Source: Mya arenaria (taxonomy: Eukaryota; Mollusca; Bivalvia; Myida; Myidae). From it: DNA of 64,000 bases. The translations under genes and the position numbers were made by a program. Shown one piece after another: positions 1 through 10,649 of the stretch. The notes below the pieces were generated by a model. It did not search any database, was not told the DNA's origin, and saw only the letters and a list, made by a program, of their open reading frames with translations. Each line of letters starts with the position of its first letter. Position 1 is the first letter of the stretch. The DNA is taken from assembly GCF_026914265.1 (NCBI RefSeq), contig NC_069125.1, positions 6,778,117-6,842,116 of the forward strand. The letters run 5' to 3'.

Positions 1-270
1 TAGACCTCCCACGCTTCTGGTGAACTTTTTGTGCTCCACTCCGGTCTACCAATCACCACGACTTATTTCCGATCAATCCTTCGATATAGCGTCCTAGCTT
101 GCCATCTAGACCCCCAAACATACACTGCACATTCTTTTCGCATCGGTGGAGATACTCTTGCCTCCAAAAACCGTATGTCTGTTTCCAACATACAGAAAAT
201 AGGCCGTTGGAAATCATCCGCCTATAAGAAATACATTCGCGCTCCGGTTCTTCCCTTGGCTTATCAGTAA
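1..270 (+). mobile_element. Tyrosine recombinase C-terminus, element cut by window edge
   Basis: The frame ending at 270 carries the C-terminal catalytic box of a tyrosine recombinase: an H-x-x-R motif (HSFRIGG, about 130-150), then GRWKS and a Tyr in AYKKYIR near the end. DIRS, Ngaro and Crypton elements share this arrangement, and the window is too short to choose between them. The sequence differs clearly from the recombinase of the Ngaro element at 26962-27933, so it is another family. A 49-bp tandem repeat begins about 120 bp after the stop and may belong to the element's 3' end. Treated as a fossil; only the 3' end is visible. Confidence 0.75.
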
Positions 271-390
271 CCAGGGCTTAGTATAACGCCGCTTCGGCCA
301 TTTCAAAATCAGCCATCATTATACTTTAATTCTATCCCTCTCTTCAATCCAACAGCCACTCTGAGCATTCGAATTGTTACTACAGTGATC

Positions 391-635
391 GGACAGTTTT
401 AGACTGCAGATCTATTTATTTCCGTTCCATACCATGTTCTGTCAGTTAAAGGCTGCAGAACTATCTGTATATGTAAATTGCCGTGATATGACACTTTAAG
501 GCCGCATATCTCTACATTTCTGTTTTTTGCCGTGATATGACAGTTTAAGGCTGCTCATCCATTCGTGTAGGTTTAGCGCCGCGATCTAACAGTCTAAGAC
601 TGTAGATCTATACATTTCTGTTAACTGTCGGGTTC
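391..635. repeat. 49-bp tandem repeat, five diverged copies
   Basis: Copies begin at 391, 440, 489, 538 and 587, an exact 49-bp spacing, each opening with a variant of TGACAGTTTAAGGCTGCA. The copies differ at many positions, so the array is not young. It lies just 3' of the tyrosine recombinase reading frame. Confidence 0.8.
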
Positions 636-966
636 TTCAAGTTTAAAGGGACTATATAAACCTCCAAGTGGCACTTGGGCAATCTTTTGTATAATTTAAG
701 GCATGTTTTACATCAGGGACACTTTTTTTCAAAATTAAGAAATACCTACAAATAGTTTAGACATGAAACTTTGCAGGCATGTAGAATAAAGGTTACACAA
801 ATAAAAAATGCTTAATTTGTTTTTGAAATACCACTAGAAACATGACTTTGGGAAAAAATCCAACTGTCAATTTGAATATTTGAATTTGCTGGGGGAGTGG
901 CTAATTGGTGATAAGTATAAAACATTGAATTGTGTTTATATACACTGACCACCCAATTTCATAACA

Positions 967-3900
967 TGGTGTCAAAAGTAAATTCCACTTCTAGTGAGAA
1001 CGGACATACATAGATAAAAAAGAATTATATTCAGTCCTACTGAATTTGTTTTTCTGCACCACCGAATTAAATTTTCACGGATTACAAGATGAACAACCTT
1101 TATCCGCCGGATAATTTTGACCATGTTGGGAAAATTCAACGAACATTTCAGATCGAAAAAAAAACACTATTCATGAAAAAGCAACGTTTTATTCTCGAAA
1201 ACAAACAAGGCGAATCGGTCGAAACTTTCGTCAGGAGTCTTAACGAGTTAGCTGAGAGCTGCGAGTTCAACGTTGCCGTAAAATTAGAACAAATCCGTGA
1301 TGGCATAGTTGTCGTAATTTTCGACAAACAGTTGTCAGAGAAAATGCTTCTAGAAGGCGATCTAACATTGGAAAAAGCCGTCACAATGGGAAGACTGGTA
1401 AAGGAACAGGTTCGAGCACAATCGACTGGACCTGCCGAATTGGATGAGCTTAAAGGAGCCAAATTTAAGTCTAGTGGCGTGCGTGGCCAGCCGAGATCCA
1501 AACAATGATATCGACGTCAACGACGTGATGAAGCTTTCACAATACCATGGTGTTCACGGTGTTCGTCGGGAAAATGCCCAGCGAAGTCCCAGAAATGCCG
1601 GAAGTGTGGGAAATTTAATCATTTTGCAGTGTGGTGCTGCAAACGTGTTAGTGAATTACATATATAGTATCAAATATGGATTATACAAGCGACAACGAAA
1701 ATAACCAAAATAAGGACCAAAAACAGCGCGCCGCGTACCATTTCCACTATTACCAAAGTGTGAAAAAGCCTTAAATGACATGCTAAATGACGTTGTCATA
1801 GAGAAAGTAACGGAACCGACAGACTGGTGTACACCGATGGTATCAGCAGTTAAGCCGAATGAAAATGTAAGAATATGTGTCGATTTAAAAAAAGCTTAAC
1901 AAATCCGTAAAACGCGAACGCTATATCATACCAAATCTTGACGACGTTTCGCTAAAAGTTGATAACATGACAGTCTTGTCAAAGTTAGATGCAGCGAATG
2001 GTTTCTATCAGTTATTGCTTGATGACAATAGCTCGCGATTGACGACATTTATTACGCCATTCGGTCGATATGCGTTCAAACGTGTTCCGTTTGGGATCAC
2101 GTATGCTCCAGAAATATTTCAAAGAAAAATGTCTAAGCTTTTAGATGGTCTGCCAGGTGTTGATGCCATTGTGGATGACATTGTCGTTTATGGTAAAGAC
2201 GTACAGGAGCATGATAGGAATATGAGTAAGGATAAAAAATTCGGGACTAAAATTAAATAAAATATAATTTTCTACGTTTGATTGAAAAGAATTAGGAGAA
2301 AATTGTTTCCCCTTGTATCGTTCCGAAACGATACGCCTGGGGGCGCTATGATTTCGCGCTCTATCGAGCACGTGTTTACTGTGCAATATTGATTGATTCA
2401 TTCAGCGCATGGTCATCAAGCTGTGTACAAGCATGTCCGACGTTTTTATTTCAAAAAACTTAACGGGTTCATTCATATCAAACATCGGAACTCATCATTA
2501 TATTCTTGAAATCAGTATACATTATGATATACAAAATTTTGTCTTTATGTTTTACAAAAGTTGTGTTGTTACATAGATATATCAATGCTTTTTGAATAAT
2601 TTCATTGAAAATGTGTTGTTTATTATGATCGTATATGTTGAAATATGTGAAAATGTTTGTGTATGTACAGTTGATTGGCCATGACGCTTACAACAAATTA
2701 AACATTTGTATACTATACATGTTGTTTTTCGTCTTAGTACAAGATCGAATTAGTAAGATAGAGTGAGTAAGGATTGATTCTAGGGGAAACAAATGTATGT
2801 TCAGATAGACCAAAATTGAATATTTTGGCCATATAAATAGTGATAAAGGGGTCAGTGTTAATCCCAAAAAGGTCCAAGCAGTAGCTAAAAGACCTTAGTG
2901 CGCCAATCAATGTCACGGAATTGAGACGGGTGATAGGGATGATTAATTATCTAGGCAGACACTCCAAATTTGTCTACAGTCATGAACCCGATGACTGAAT
3001 TGTTGAAGTCAAAATCTGTTTGGCAATGGGGCAGGAAAAAGCATTTCAAACTATTAAAGATTTGTTGTTAACCGATCGACTTTTTGACAGATCGAAACTT
3101 TTAGTTGTTAGCGCTGATAGCAGTAGTTACGGATTAGGTGGAACACTGTTCGTTAAAGAAGGTTCGAATCTAAAGCCGGTAGCGTATTGTTCGAGAACGT
3201 TGTCCGATGCAGAAAAGAAATTGAGGAAGAAACAACCGCCTCGGTATGGGCATGGGAAAATTTCTAAAATTATCTTATAGGGCTAGATTCATTTGTCCTA
3301 TTGACAGATCACACACCGCTGATATCGCTTATTAACAATCAGGACATTAACCAAGCACCTTTAAGATGTCAGAGGCTTCTCATGCGAATGAGAAAGTTTA
3401 ATCCTATATGCAGTTATATATCGGGCAAGAAAATTGTTGTCAGGTACCCTTTCTAGGTCTCCATTGAATGAGTTTGATCAAACTTCTGAGAATGAAGTGA
3501 ATATATATATATATAGAAATGGTCACTGAAAATATTCCTTTAAGTGACATGCGACTACAGCAATTAAAAGAGTCATAAGAAAATGATGACAACGAAAGGT
3601 TATTACGTATAAAGCAAGGATGGCGGTAAAAGGAAAACTTACTTACACAGGTAATAAAACTATACTTTCCAGCAAGAAATGACTATTCTGTGGCCAAAGG
3701 TTTACTGTTGTTCAGGAGTAGAATTGTTGTACCAGACACAGTACACTCAGAAATTTTACTACAATTGCATACAAGTCACATGGGAATTACTAAAAGTAAG
3801 AACCTACCTGGCCTGACAGTTTGGTGGCCAGGAATATCCAAAGACATTGTGAAATTAATTCAAAACTGTCAAACTTGCCAATAAAATAAACCAACACAAG

Positions 3901-4528
3901 TACGTAAACCATTGAAATCAATGCCTTTGCCTAATGGGTCATGGGAGAAAATTGCCGCAGATATTTGCGAAGTTGATAATAAACAGTTTCTGTTAGTAAT
4001 GGATTATTATTCCCGTTATCTTGAGATTGGATACTTACCGATAGCAACAAGTGATAACGTAATGTGAAAAATGTCAAACATGTTCTCATATTTAAGCGAC
4101 GCCTCAGAGCTGGTGACCGATAAAGGTACACCCTTCACATCTGATAAGATCACAAAGTTTATGGAAAGACATAATGTGAAACATTCATTTGCATCCCCAA
4201 GATGTCTGCAAGGAAATTCTCAAGCCGAAGCTGCGGTTAAATAATGAGAAGAAATGGGAAAAACAAGGAAGAAAGAAGATCATACGTTGTAGAGAGAGAA
4301 AATGGAACATATACAAGAAATCGAAGGCATTTACAAATTCCGAACATTGATTTTTGTGAGCCTGAAAAATCAAACAAAAAAAGTGAAAAAAGTGCCACTG
4401 TTCCTTTTCAACAATCCAGCGAAACTCTGAGTGAACAAACAGATAAAACACAAACATCTCCAGTTACATACATATCTCGATCTGGGAGGGAAGTTAAACC
4501 ACCACTGCGATATGGGAACTATGTTTAA
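967..4528 (+). mobile_element. Ty3/gypsy LTR retrotransposon fossil
   Basis: Parts in gypsy order are readable on the plus strand. A gag-like segment lies at 1089-1500 (GESVETFV...IRDGIVV, a common capsid phrase). Reverse transcriptase spans about 1760-2220 and resumes after an insertion at about 2775-3010 (VPFGI and IVDDIVVY motifs). RNase H lies at 3020-3440, the integrase zinc finger at 3690-3884 (H-H-C-C), the integrase core at about 3900-4245, and a C-terminal tail (SRSGREVKPP) at 4244-4528. A tRNA-Leu-type primer-binding-like TGGTGTC starts at 967, so the sequence just before it may be the end of a 5' LTR. No matching 3' LTR was found. It is an old, clearly broken copy with probably more than ten interruptions. 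Confidence 0.85.
2234..2763. mobile_element. 530-bp insertion in the gypsy fossil with 11-bp target duplication
   Basis: The reverse transcriptase similarity stops at about 2222 and resumes at about 2775. Both junctions carry the identical 11-mer TGAGTAAGGAT (2223-2233 and 2764-2774), which reads as a target-site duplication. The insert begins with an A-rich run, has no coding potential and contains a perfect 8-bp hairpin (GTATCGTT...AACGATAC, about 2312-2331). No terminal inverted repeat was found, so its class is unknown; a non-autonomous retroposon or a degenerate DNA element both fit. Confidence 0.7.
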
Positions 4529-4714
4529 TGTAAGAGTTAAGGGACATTCAGATTAAGTTCTTCGGTCTCAGATAAGACGCAATAATAGATTATTAAGAAA
4601 TGTATTAACTGGCAGTTTCGTTAATGTTTAGATAAGAATTTCACAAAAGTTATCAACGCTGTCTTTAATCTGTGATCATTAGGTTAACAATTTATGGAGG
4701 GAGATACAAGGGAG
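4529..4714. other. 3' flank of the gypsy fossil, no gene
   Basis: AT-rich sequence without coding signal. A purine-rich stretch at about 4692-4705 (GGAGGGAGATA) resembles the polypurine tract that precedes a gypsy 3' LTR and abuts the start of the satellite array. Confidence 0.4.
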
Positions 4715-5149
4715 ACCACAATACAATGGCAGGAGAGCTTCAGATCATCACAAATATCGTGACCGTACAATGGCAGGAGAGCTTCTGACCATAACAAATA
4801 TCGCGCCCATACAATCGCAGGAGTTTCCGACCATAACAAATATCACGATCACTCAACGACAGGAAAGTTTCTGACCATAACAAATATCACCACCATACAA
4901 TGACAGGAAAGCTTCTGACCATAACAAATATCACGATCACTCAACGACAGGAAAGTTTCTGACCATAACAAATATCACGATCACTCAACGACAGGAAAAT
5001 TTCTGACCATAACAAATATCACGACCATCGATGGCAAAAGAGCTTCTGACTATGATGAAAAATGCGACCATACATTGGCAGCAGAGATTCTGACCATACA
5101 AATCTTGAGACCATCCAATGGCAGGAGAACTTCTGACTATAACATAATG
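4715..5149. repeat. Short 44-bp satellite array, about ten copies
   Basis: About ten diverged copies of the monomer with core ACAATGGCAGGAGAGCTTCT and ACCATAACAAATATCACG. This is the same monomer, in the same orientation, as the large array at 10650-13825. Copies here are more divergent (for example CACTCAACGACAGG variants). The array starts about 20 bp after the polypurine-like stretch that follows the gypsy fossil. Confidence 0.9.
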
Positions 5150-5487
5150 TGAACCCTGTTTAGTAGCAGAAATTAATGGCCTAAACGACACGAGACAAAC
5201 AAAAGAACACAAATAAGCCAGCCATGAATCACAAAAGCCTTATCAATGAATTATGTAAATTCTTGGAGTTATATTATTCGCTAAGTATTAAACTTTAGCG
5301 TCTAGTAAGATAATATTAATATTTAGTACGTAGCATCATTGATAATAAATTATATTAGTTGCTTGATTTTAAAATCTCAATGTTCTTAATACTTCACATT
5401 TCATGGCTAATTGATGCTAATTTGTCGTCTGGGTTATCTTGGGTCATCCATATTTGGTAGGATCAGCCATGCTTCCAGTTTCGAGCC

Positions 5488-5495
5488 TATATAAG
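5488..5495 (+). promoter_or_regulatory. TATA-like box, possibly of an LTR remnant
   Basis: TATATAAG sits in otherwise non-coding sequence downstream of the gypsy fossil and the short satellite array. The surrounding 5170-5720 stretch has no coding potential. It could be a degenerate LTR promoter region (U3 with satellite copies, then TATA, then R), but no second LTR copy is in the window to prove it. Confidence 0.3.
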
Positions 5496-6067
5496 AAGCC
5501 GCAAGACGTTTTGTGGGTATCACAACGTGGGGATAAACATCTTACCGACTAAGATAACCATTTCGCTCAATTTGGTCTCATCGTTTTTATTGTCATTTAA
5601 AGTGTGATATCAACGGTGGCATACAGGAGACATACGTGTTATCTTTTATCTCGTTAAAGTGACTTCCGTTTCTCGTTTAAAAGACTTAGCAACTCGTTAA
5701 AACGCGAATAAAGGGACTCGCTCATGAGTTTGGATCAACAATTGTTTTCCCCGAAAATGCATTTGAAAACACGTTAATCTTATAAATATTTTACTCTTTG
5801 ATTCCGAAATTACAGAAAAATACAATTAAAGTATTAAATAATTATTCTGGTTTCCGTGATTATGCGAATCAACCAATCACGCTACAGCATTTTGCTGAAA
5901 TGCGTAAGCGACGATTTTTAAATTCTAGGACTTCAAAGATAATATTTGAGCATATATCAACTTTTGTTGCTGTCTGTATCTTAGTTTTAAAACTTTTAAC
6001 ACTATTTATGATAAGAAACATTTTATTTGCATTTTAACATTTCTTGTTATAACGAGACAAACAATAG

Positions 6068-6455
6068 AAGGTATGTCACCACTATGTCACGGTGGATATC
6101 TGTCACCAATATGTCACGGTGGATATCTGTCACCGCTATGTCACGATCGATATCTGTCACCACTACGCCACGGTATATATCTGTCACCACTATGCCACGG
6201 CAATTATCTGTCACTACTATGCTTCGGTATATATCTGTCACCACTATGCCACGGCAATTATCTGTCACTACTATGCTTCGGTAGATATCTGTCACCACTA
6301 TGCCACGGCAATTATCTGTCACTACTATGCTTCGGTAGATATCTGTCACCACTATGCCACGGCAATTATCTGTCACTACTATGCTTCGGTATATATCTGT
6401 CACCACTATGCCACGACAATTATCTGTCACCACTATACCGCTATACCACGGTTGA
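6068..6455. repeat. 27-bp minisatellite with 54-bp dimer organisation
   Basis: The two monomers CTGTCACCACTATGCCACGG... and CTGTCACTACTATGCTTCGG... (27 bp each) alternate to give a 54-bp higher-order unit repeated about four times. It is preceded by several older monomers (about 6070-6180) and followed by decayed ones. Because 27 is a multiple of three, several frames on both strands stay open and translate as 9- or 18-residue repeats. I read these as a periodicity artefact, not protein. Confidence 0.9.
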
Positions 6456-6983
6456 TAAAATTCCCGTAATTTTGAGATGTGAATTTAGAACAGATCAAAT
6501 CTGGAAGTAAAATCCTAATACATAACACGAAATCGCAGTTTAGCACACCGGAAGTTACGTAGTTGTCATTGAACTTTCCAAGCCCACGCAGACTACTTTG
6601 AAGCGTGATAATACAATATCATGTCTGGCGTATTTAAATCCGATAGCTGTTTATTTTCTTTGTCCAATAAATACACCCTGGATATGTGAGAGTACATATT
6701 AACTACCCTACGCATTGAAACACGACTTATATAATAATTTTATCAAGGTGATGAGAGTCCGTCTGTGTGTGCTCACAAATGGTATATATAGTAGTCGTAC
6801 TGTCCGTGCGTCCGTCCGCCCGTTACTATCGTTTATTAGCTTTAACTTGGAATTAGATCGTGAAAAGATGTCTCAAATATCAATGTCATACGTAGAAATG
6901 GATTGGGTATAATCGCGGCAATTGAACAATTCGGGGGCATTTGTCATGTTATTTTGACAGATTTTGCTCTCCTTTTTTTCTAG
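6456..6983. other. Non-coding stretch 5' of the Cvsi-like remnant
   Basis: No gene recognised. I searched the plus strand here, and back to about 5500, for a signal-peptide exon with a phase-1 donor to match the acceptor at 6984, and found none. Confidence 0.5.
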
Positions 6984-7727
6984 CACTTGTTGCCAGTGAA
7001 ACGTGCTCTAATACGGCATCTTGTACACACGAGACTTGTACTGGCACTGGATGGAACATACACTGTGTGAGGGGAACCTGCACGTGCTTGCAAGACACAG
7101 GTTTGTAGACAAATATTGTTAATTGACTTCATGGAAATTAAATGACTTTAAGAAATTAGTGCTACTTTTTAAGGTCAGGACAATATTTGGATATGGGTTG
7201 ATATGGCAACATTATTCTCGAAAAAAAAAATGTGCAGATCGCTAATGTATACTGCACAACATGTTCATGCTCGTTGTTAGTGGTCTTCATTGATGAAAAA
7301 CGTGCCCTTGGACAACTTGTCATCGTTGTCTCATGGCTAGTTTTTCTTGTCACCATTGATTCCTAGATAGTTTGTCTTTTCAATTCTTAGTGATAATACA
7401 TAGCACCGTTTGAACAAACCTAGATTAATGATACAATCGAAACCAATGTACAAGCCGATGTGCCTGTCGAAAGGCACAAGGATCAAGCCCAGATTAACTC
7501 AATGATTAAAATAAAAAAAATAAAACATCCCTAGCTTTTTCTTGAACTCACTCGATAACTTGAACTAGACTGACGTGTGAACACTGGTTGAGGTATAAAT
7601 ACAGCCACCACTCTTACCTTTTTCAGGTAGTGGGTGTACAGCTGCGACTGACTGCAGCTTTGACAACGGAAGAACTCCACCTTGCATTGACGGACACTGC
7701 AGATGCGGATTCGGCGGAGGCCGTTAA
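6984..7727 (+). CDS. Cvsi-like cysteine-rich secreted protein, partial and degenerate
   Basis: Two exons can be read: 6984-7100 (after a polypyrimidine tract and TAG, ending in phase 1 at GTTTGT) and 7627-7727 (after TTTTTCAG, ending in TAA). Joined, they give about 72 residues, with six cysteines in the first half (CTHETC and CVRGTCTC motifs) and five in the second (CIDGHCRC). Intron phases and the cysteine pattern match the intact minus-strand gene at 28578-31305, which has 6+6 cysteines. Here the third cysteine of the second half is replaced (CSFDNG against CPHCDN), leaving an odd count of 11, and no signal-peptide exon was found upstream. An AATAAA lies at 7758-7763, 31 bp after the stop. 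The family resembles the bivalve Cvsi serine protease inhibitors (MEROPS I84). It may be a decaying paralogue, or a gene whose first exon is too diverged to see. Confidence 0.6.
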
Positions 7728-7789
7728 ACCAATCACTATTTGATGTAAACATAAGGAAATAAAATGAATTCCGTTAATCCTGTTTTATT

Positions 7790-8021
7790 GACCAAATGCC
7801 AGATGCGGTTGACACAGTCAGTGAACCAATAATGATAAAACGGGTGTTTGCCTCTATTTGTATTGTTGTGAAGGACCATCCCTGTGGGGAACCACATCGC
7901 AAACGTGACCAATTGCCAGATGTGGATGACACAGTTAGTGACCCATTAATGATAAAACGGGTGTTTGACTCTATTTTATTGTTGTGAAGGACCATCGCTG
8001 TGGGGAACAAAGTCGCAAACG
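7790..8021. repeat. 117-bp tandem duplication
   Basis: Two adjacent copies starting at 7790 and 7907, opening GACCAA(A/T)TGCCAGATG and each closing with a GCAAACG motif. They differ at roughly a tenth of positions. Short frames across them exist on both strands, but nothing supports coding. Confidence 0.85.
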
Positions 8022-8924
8022 TTAGCTTTCGTCAGCGAGTGTAAGCCTTACTGAACATGGTGAAATAAAAAACTTACATTTTGTCCCTTTTACTGGCCAA
8101 GACGACAACTGAAGCGATTTACATGTCGCAGAAACTCCATATATATAGATATTTAGAAAGCAGAATAACAGAAAAAGTATAAAACTCTATTTAACTTGTA
8201 CCAACAAAACATTTAAACACGCTCACGTAGACACATTCAACATGTCAGCCACATGTAGGTTGTATACTCTCATCCAATGACTTCAGTTCTAACGTATATA
8301 GTGTGTGTTGTCTTTTTGTGTACATGTATTTTAATGTACAAAACCACTTTCAAGTACAAGTACAATCGTAACAACTCGGCCATCTCCGACAAGCTTCGAG
8401 ATAAAACAATCATATTGGGTAATGGCCGAGGTGTTCCGATTGGTACAAGTAGAGCAAAAACAATCAATTATAATAAAAAAATAAACGCTTGATTAACCTA
8501 GAACCTCCCTTAATCAAATATCATAAAATTTGAATAGACATGTTCATAATGAAAACCACAATATTTTTTTTCATTTATTTATATCAAATTTTAGTATTAT
8601 TTTGGCCATTTGAAATAAGCGACTTAAGTATGTTAAGCTTCAGGAGTTCCGAGGGATTGGACACCGCTTTGACATCATATTGTTGTTATGACCACCGAGC
8701 AGTTACCGTGGCCGACTCGTGCATAACACATGCCTGTCCGATGATTGTTCTGCATGGGACGCATAAACTGTGTTTCACTCTTAACATACACAGAGTAAAA
8801 TGCCCAACCGAAGAAAGCATTATTGCATGAAAATATGGCTTATCTATTCCATCAGCCGAATCATTACGAATTTCAACTTTATGTGTAAAGGTCTGCCCAC
8901 TGCCACTCATCCTATACACTATCA
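8022..8924. other. Non-coding stretch with a MITE-end fragment
   Basis: No gene recognised. Around 8419-8445 the motif ATGGCCGAGGTGTTCCGATTGG matches the right end of the MULE-like MITE family seen at 29288-29622; no left end was found, so this is a fragment. Confidence 0.4.
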
Positions 8925-9080
8925 TTGCGTCAGATTTTGTGTTGACAATGTGTCATCGAATGAGGTTGTATTCTAAGTCAGTTAGATGACCTGAATTAAA
9001 ATCTTAACTATTAAGAAGCGCTACGCTCACTCCACCCATTCTTAAACATTAAGATTTTAATTCACGTCATCTTGCTATGA
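8925..9080. repeat. Palindromic interspersed repeat, copy 1
   Basis: The core at about 8975-9080 is an imperfect palindrome running from GATGACCTGAATT to AATTCACGTCATC around GCGCTACGCTCACTCC. The same palindrome plus its flank (a TTGTCAAC-containing stretch) occurs in reverse orientation at 32715-32880. Two related copies at unrelated sites mark it as a mobile non-autonomous repeat. Confidence 0.7.
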
Positions 9081-10124
9081 ATTCAAGCGTTCGTTTCTCA
9101 TGGCTACACGTATGCTCCATTTAGAAATTGGCAAAAAAACGCTTTCAGACCAAAATATATACCAGTGTTAGAACCTGTGTTTAGTGTTGAAATAATCCAC
9201 AGAGATTGTTTAAAGCTACACATGACAGGTTGATGCATTTTCGGTATGTTATTATGTTTAACTCATTGGACTTAATGATCCAAAAATAGCTTATAATTTG
9301 TATACAGGTATCTAAGTATCTTTAAAAAAGATACTCGGCCGTGGAAAACCAGCGAATGACTAGTGTCCGAATGGTTTTAATGTTTGACATCTAATAGAGT
9401 AACTCCTGAGCCTTTTGAAATGAGTATATTTCTAAGGAATAAGCAGTTTTTTGAAAGGAATATTATAACCATGCACAGTATTACAGAGTATTGCAATGTT
9501 CGATTTTAAACGTGTCATTTCCCAATACAGAAATGTTTTAACCCCTAAAAAGATAACAAAACGCTTTGCGCTGTATTATAGAATGTATTGATGATGGGCG
9601 TGTAAATATGACCAACAGAAAATGAGTTATTGTAATCATGCGTTTAGATTATAATATTTACACCTCAACTTCCATTCCTAAAATGAATTGCCTTACCGCA
9701 GTTGCGTTTAATAATCGATGAACGCAACATCTTCGGACATGTTCGGATCGCAATTCATCGCATAACAATATATTTGAAAACTATTGATCTTGTTATTGTT
9801 TGTATTGTGTCAGCAGGTCCCGTAAAATATAAATCAACATTCTAGAAAGTGTTGATTTATTATGTTTTAAATTTATTGTTGCCATAAATGTTTCAATTTT
9901 ACGTTTAAAAGTGATTTCAAGTAGTTGATCTTTTCCCGCGTTATTGTGACGTCATTTGAAAAAATGTTTCCGCTTACAGTCGGGTCGTTCTGTTTACAGA
10001 ATGGGTAAGAAAGGATTACTGAAAGGTTTTATTAAATGAAATTAAGTATTTTTGTAACAATTTTTGAATGAAATAATGAACTATTGGTGTAAATATAAGG
10101 AATGAGTTGATGACATCAACCCCG
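9081..10124. other. AT-rich intergenic sequence
   Basis: No gene, exon or recognisable repeat seen on either strand. Confidence 0.5.
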
Positions 10125-10645
10125 CAATTCATTCCTTAAATGATCGACATTTAAGGTCGAAAGCCAGTTTGCTTGTTGCGTGTAACTAAACGGTCTTATA
10201 AAATATAAAAATATGAACATTAATAAAATCTCATTATAATATTAATATTTAACAAACTAAAAGTGCATAATAAAACGTTAGATAATTCTACATACGACTT
10301 TTACTTGTAAGAATTTCCTTTTTACCTTTATGGTCAGCAATTGGTCAGTAATATCCCTTTATTTCTATATCGTTAGCAAATCGGTCAGCACTTCAGCACG
10401 CCTTGAAATGACGTTTGACCAACAGGAACTGAGTTCTTAAGAACATTCGTTGAGACTTTAATGATCGACCTTGAAAGGAGTAAGCCAATTTGCTTGTGGC
10501 TTGCAACTAAACGCTAAAATGAAATATAAAATATCAACTTTAATAAAATAATATTTTAGAATAAATACTTTTCAAACTAACAGTACATGAACAATAAAGT
10601 AACTCTTTATACTGCTTTCATTTCGCTAGTAGAAATTTCCTTCTG
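10125..10645. repeat. Diverged direct duplication flanking the satellite
   Basis: Two related segments, about 10125-10330 and 10440-10645, share ATGATCGAC, GCCA(G/A)TTTGCTTGT, AACTAAACG and GAATTTCCTT-type blocks in the same order. The second copy ends exactly where the 44-bp satellite array begins. Confidence 0.6.
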
Positions 10646-10649
10646 TATC

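Noticed and set aside
5520-5620. Retrovirus-like tRNA primer-binding site after a TATA box
   Set aside because: Several short words resemble primer-binding sites, but none has a matching LTR pair in the window, so only the TATA-like box is reported.
6027-6510. Repeat protein frames on both strands (LSPLCHGNY-type)
   Set aside because: All arise from the 27-bp period, which keeps several frames open at once; opposite-strand frames are equally good, so there is no coding-specific signal.
8277-8492. 71-codon frame with a hydrophobic start (TSVLTYIVCVVFLCTC)
   Set aside because: It overlaps a MITE-end fragment downstream, has a competing antisense frame and no recognisable mature domain; not enough to call a secreted peptide.
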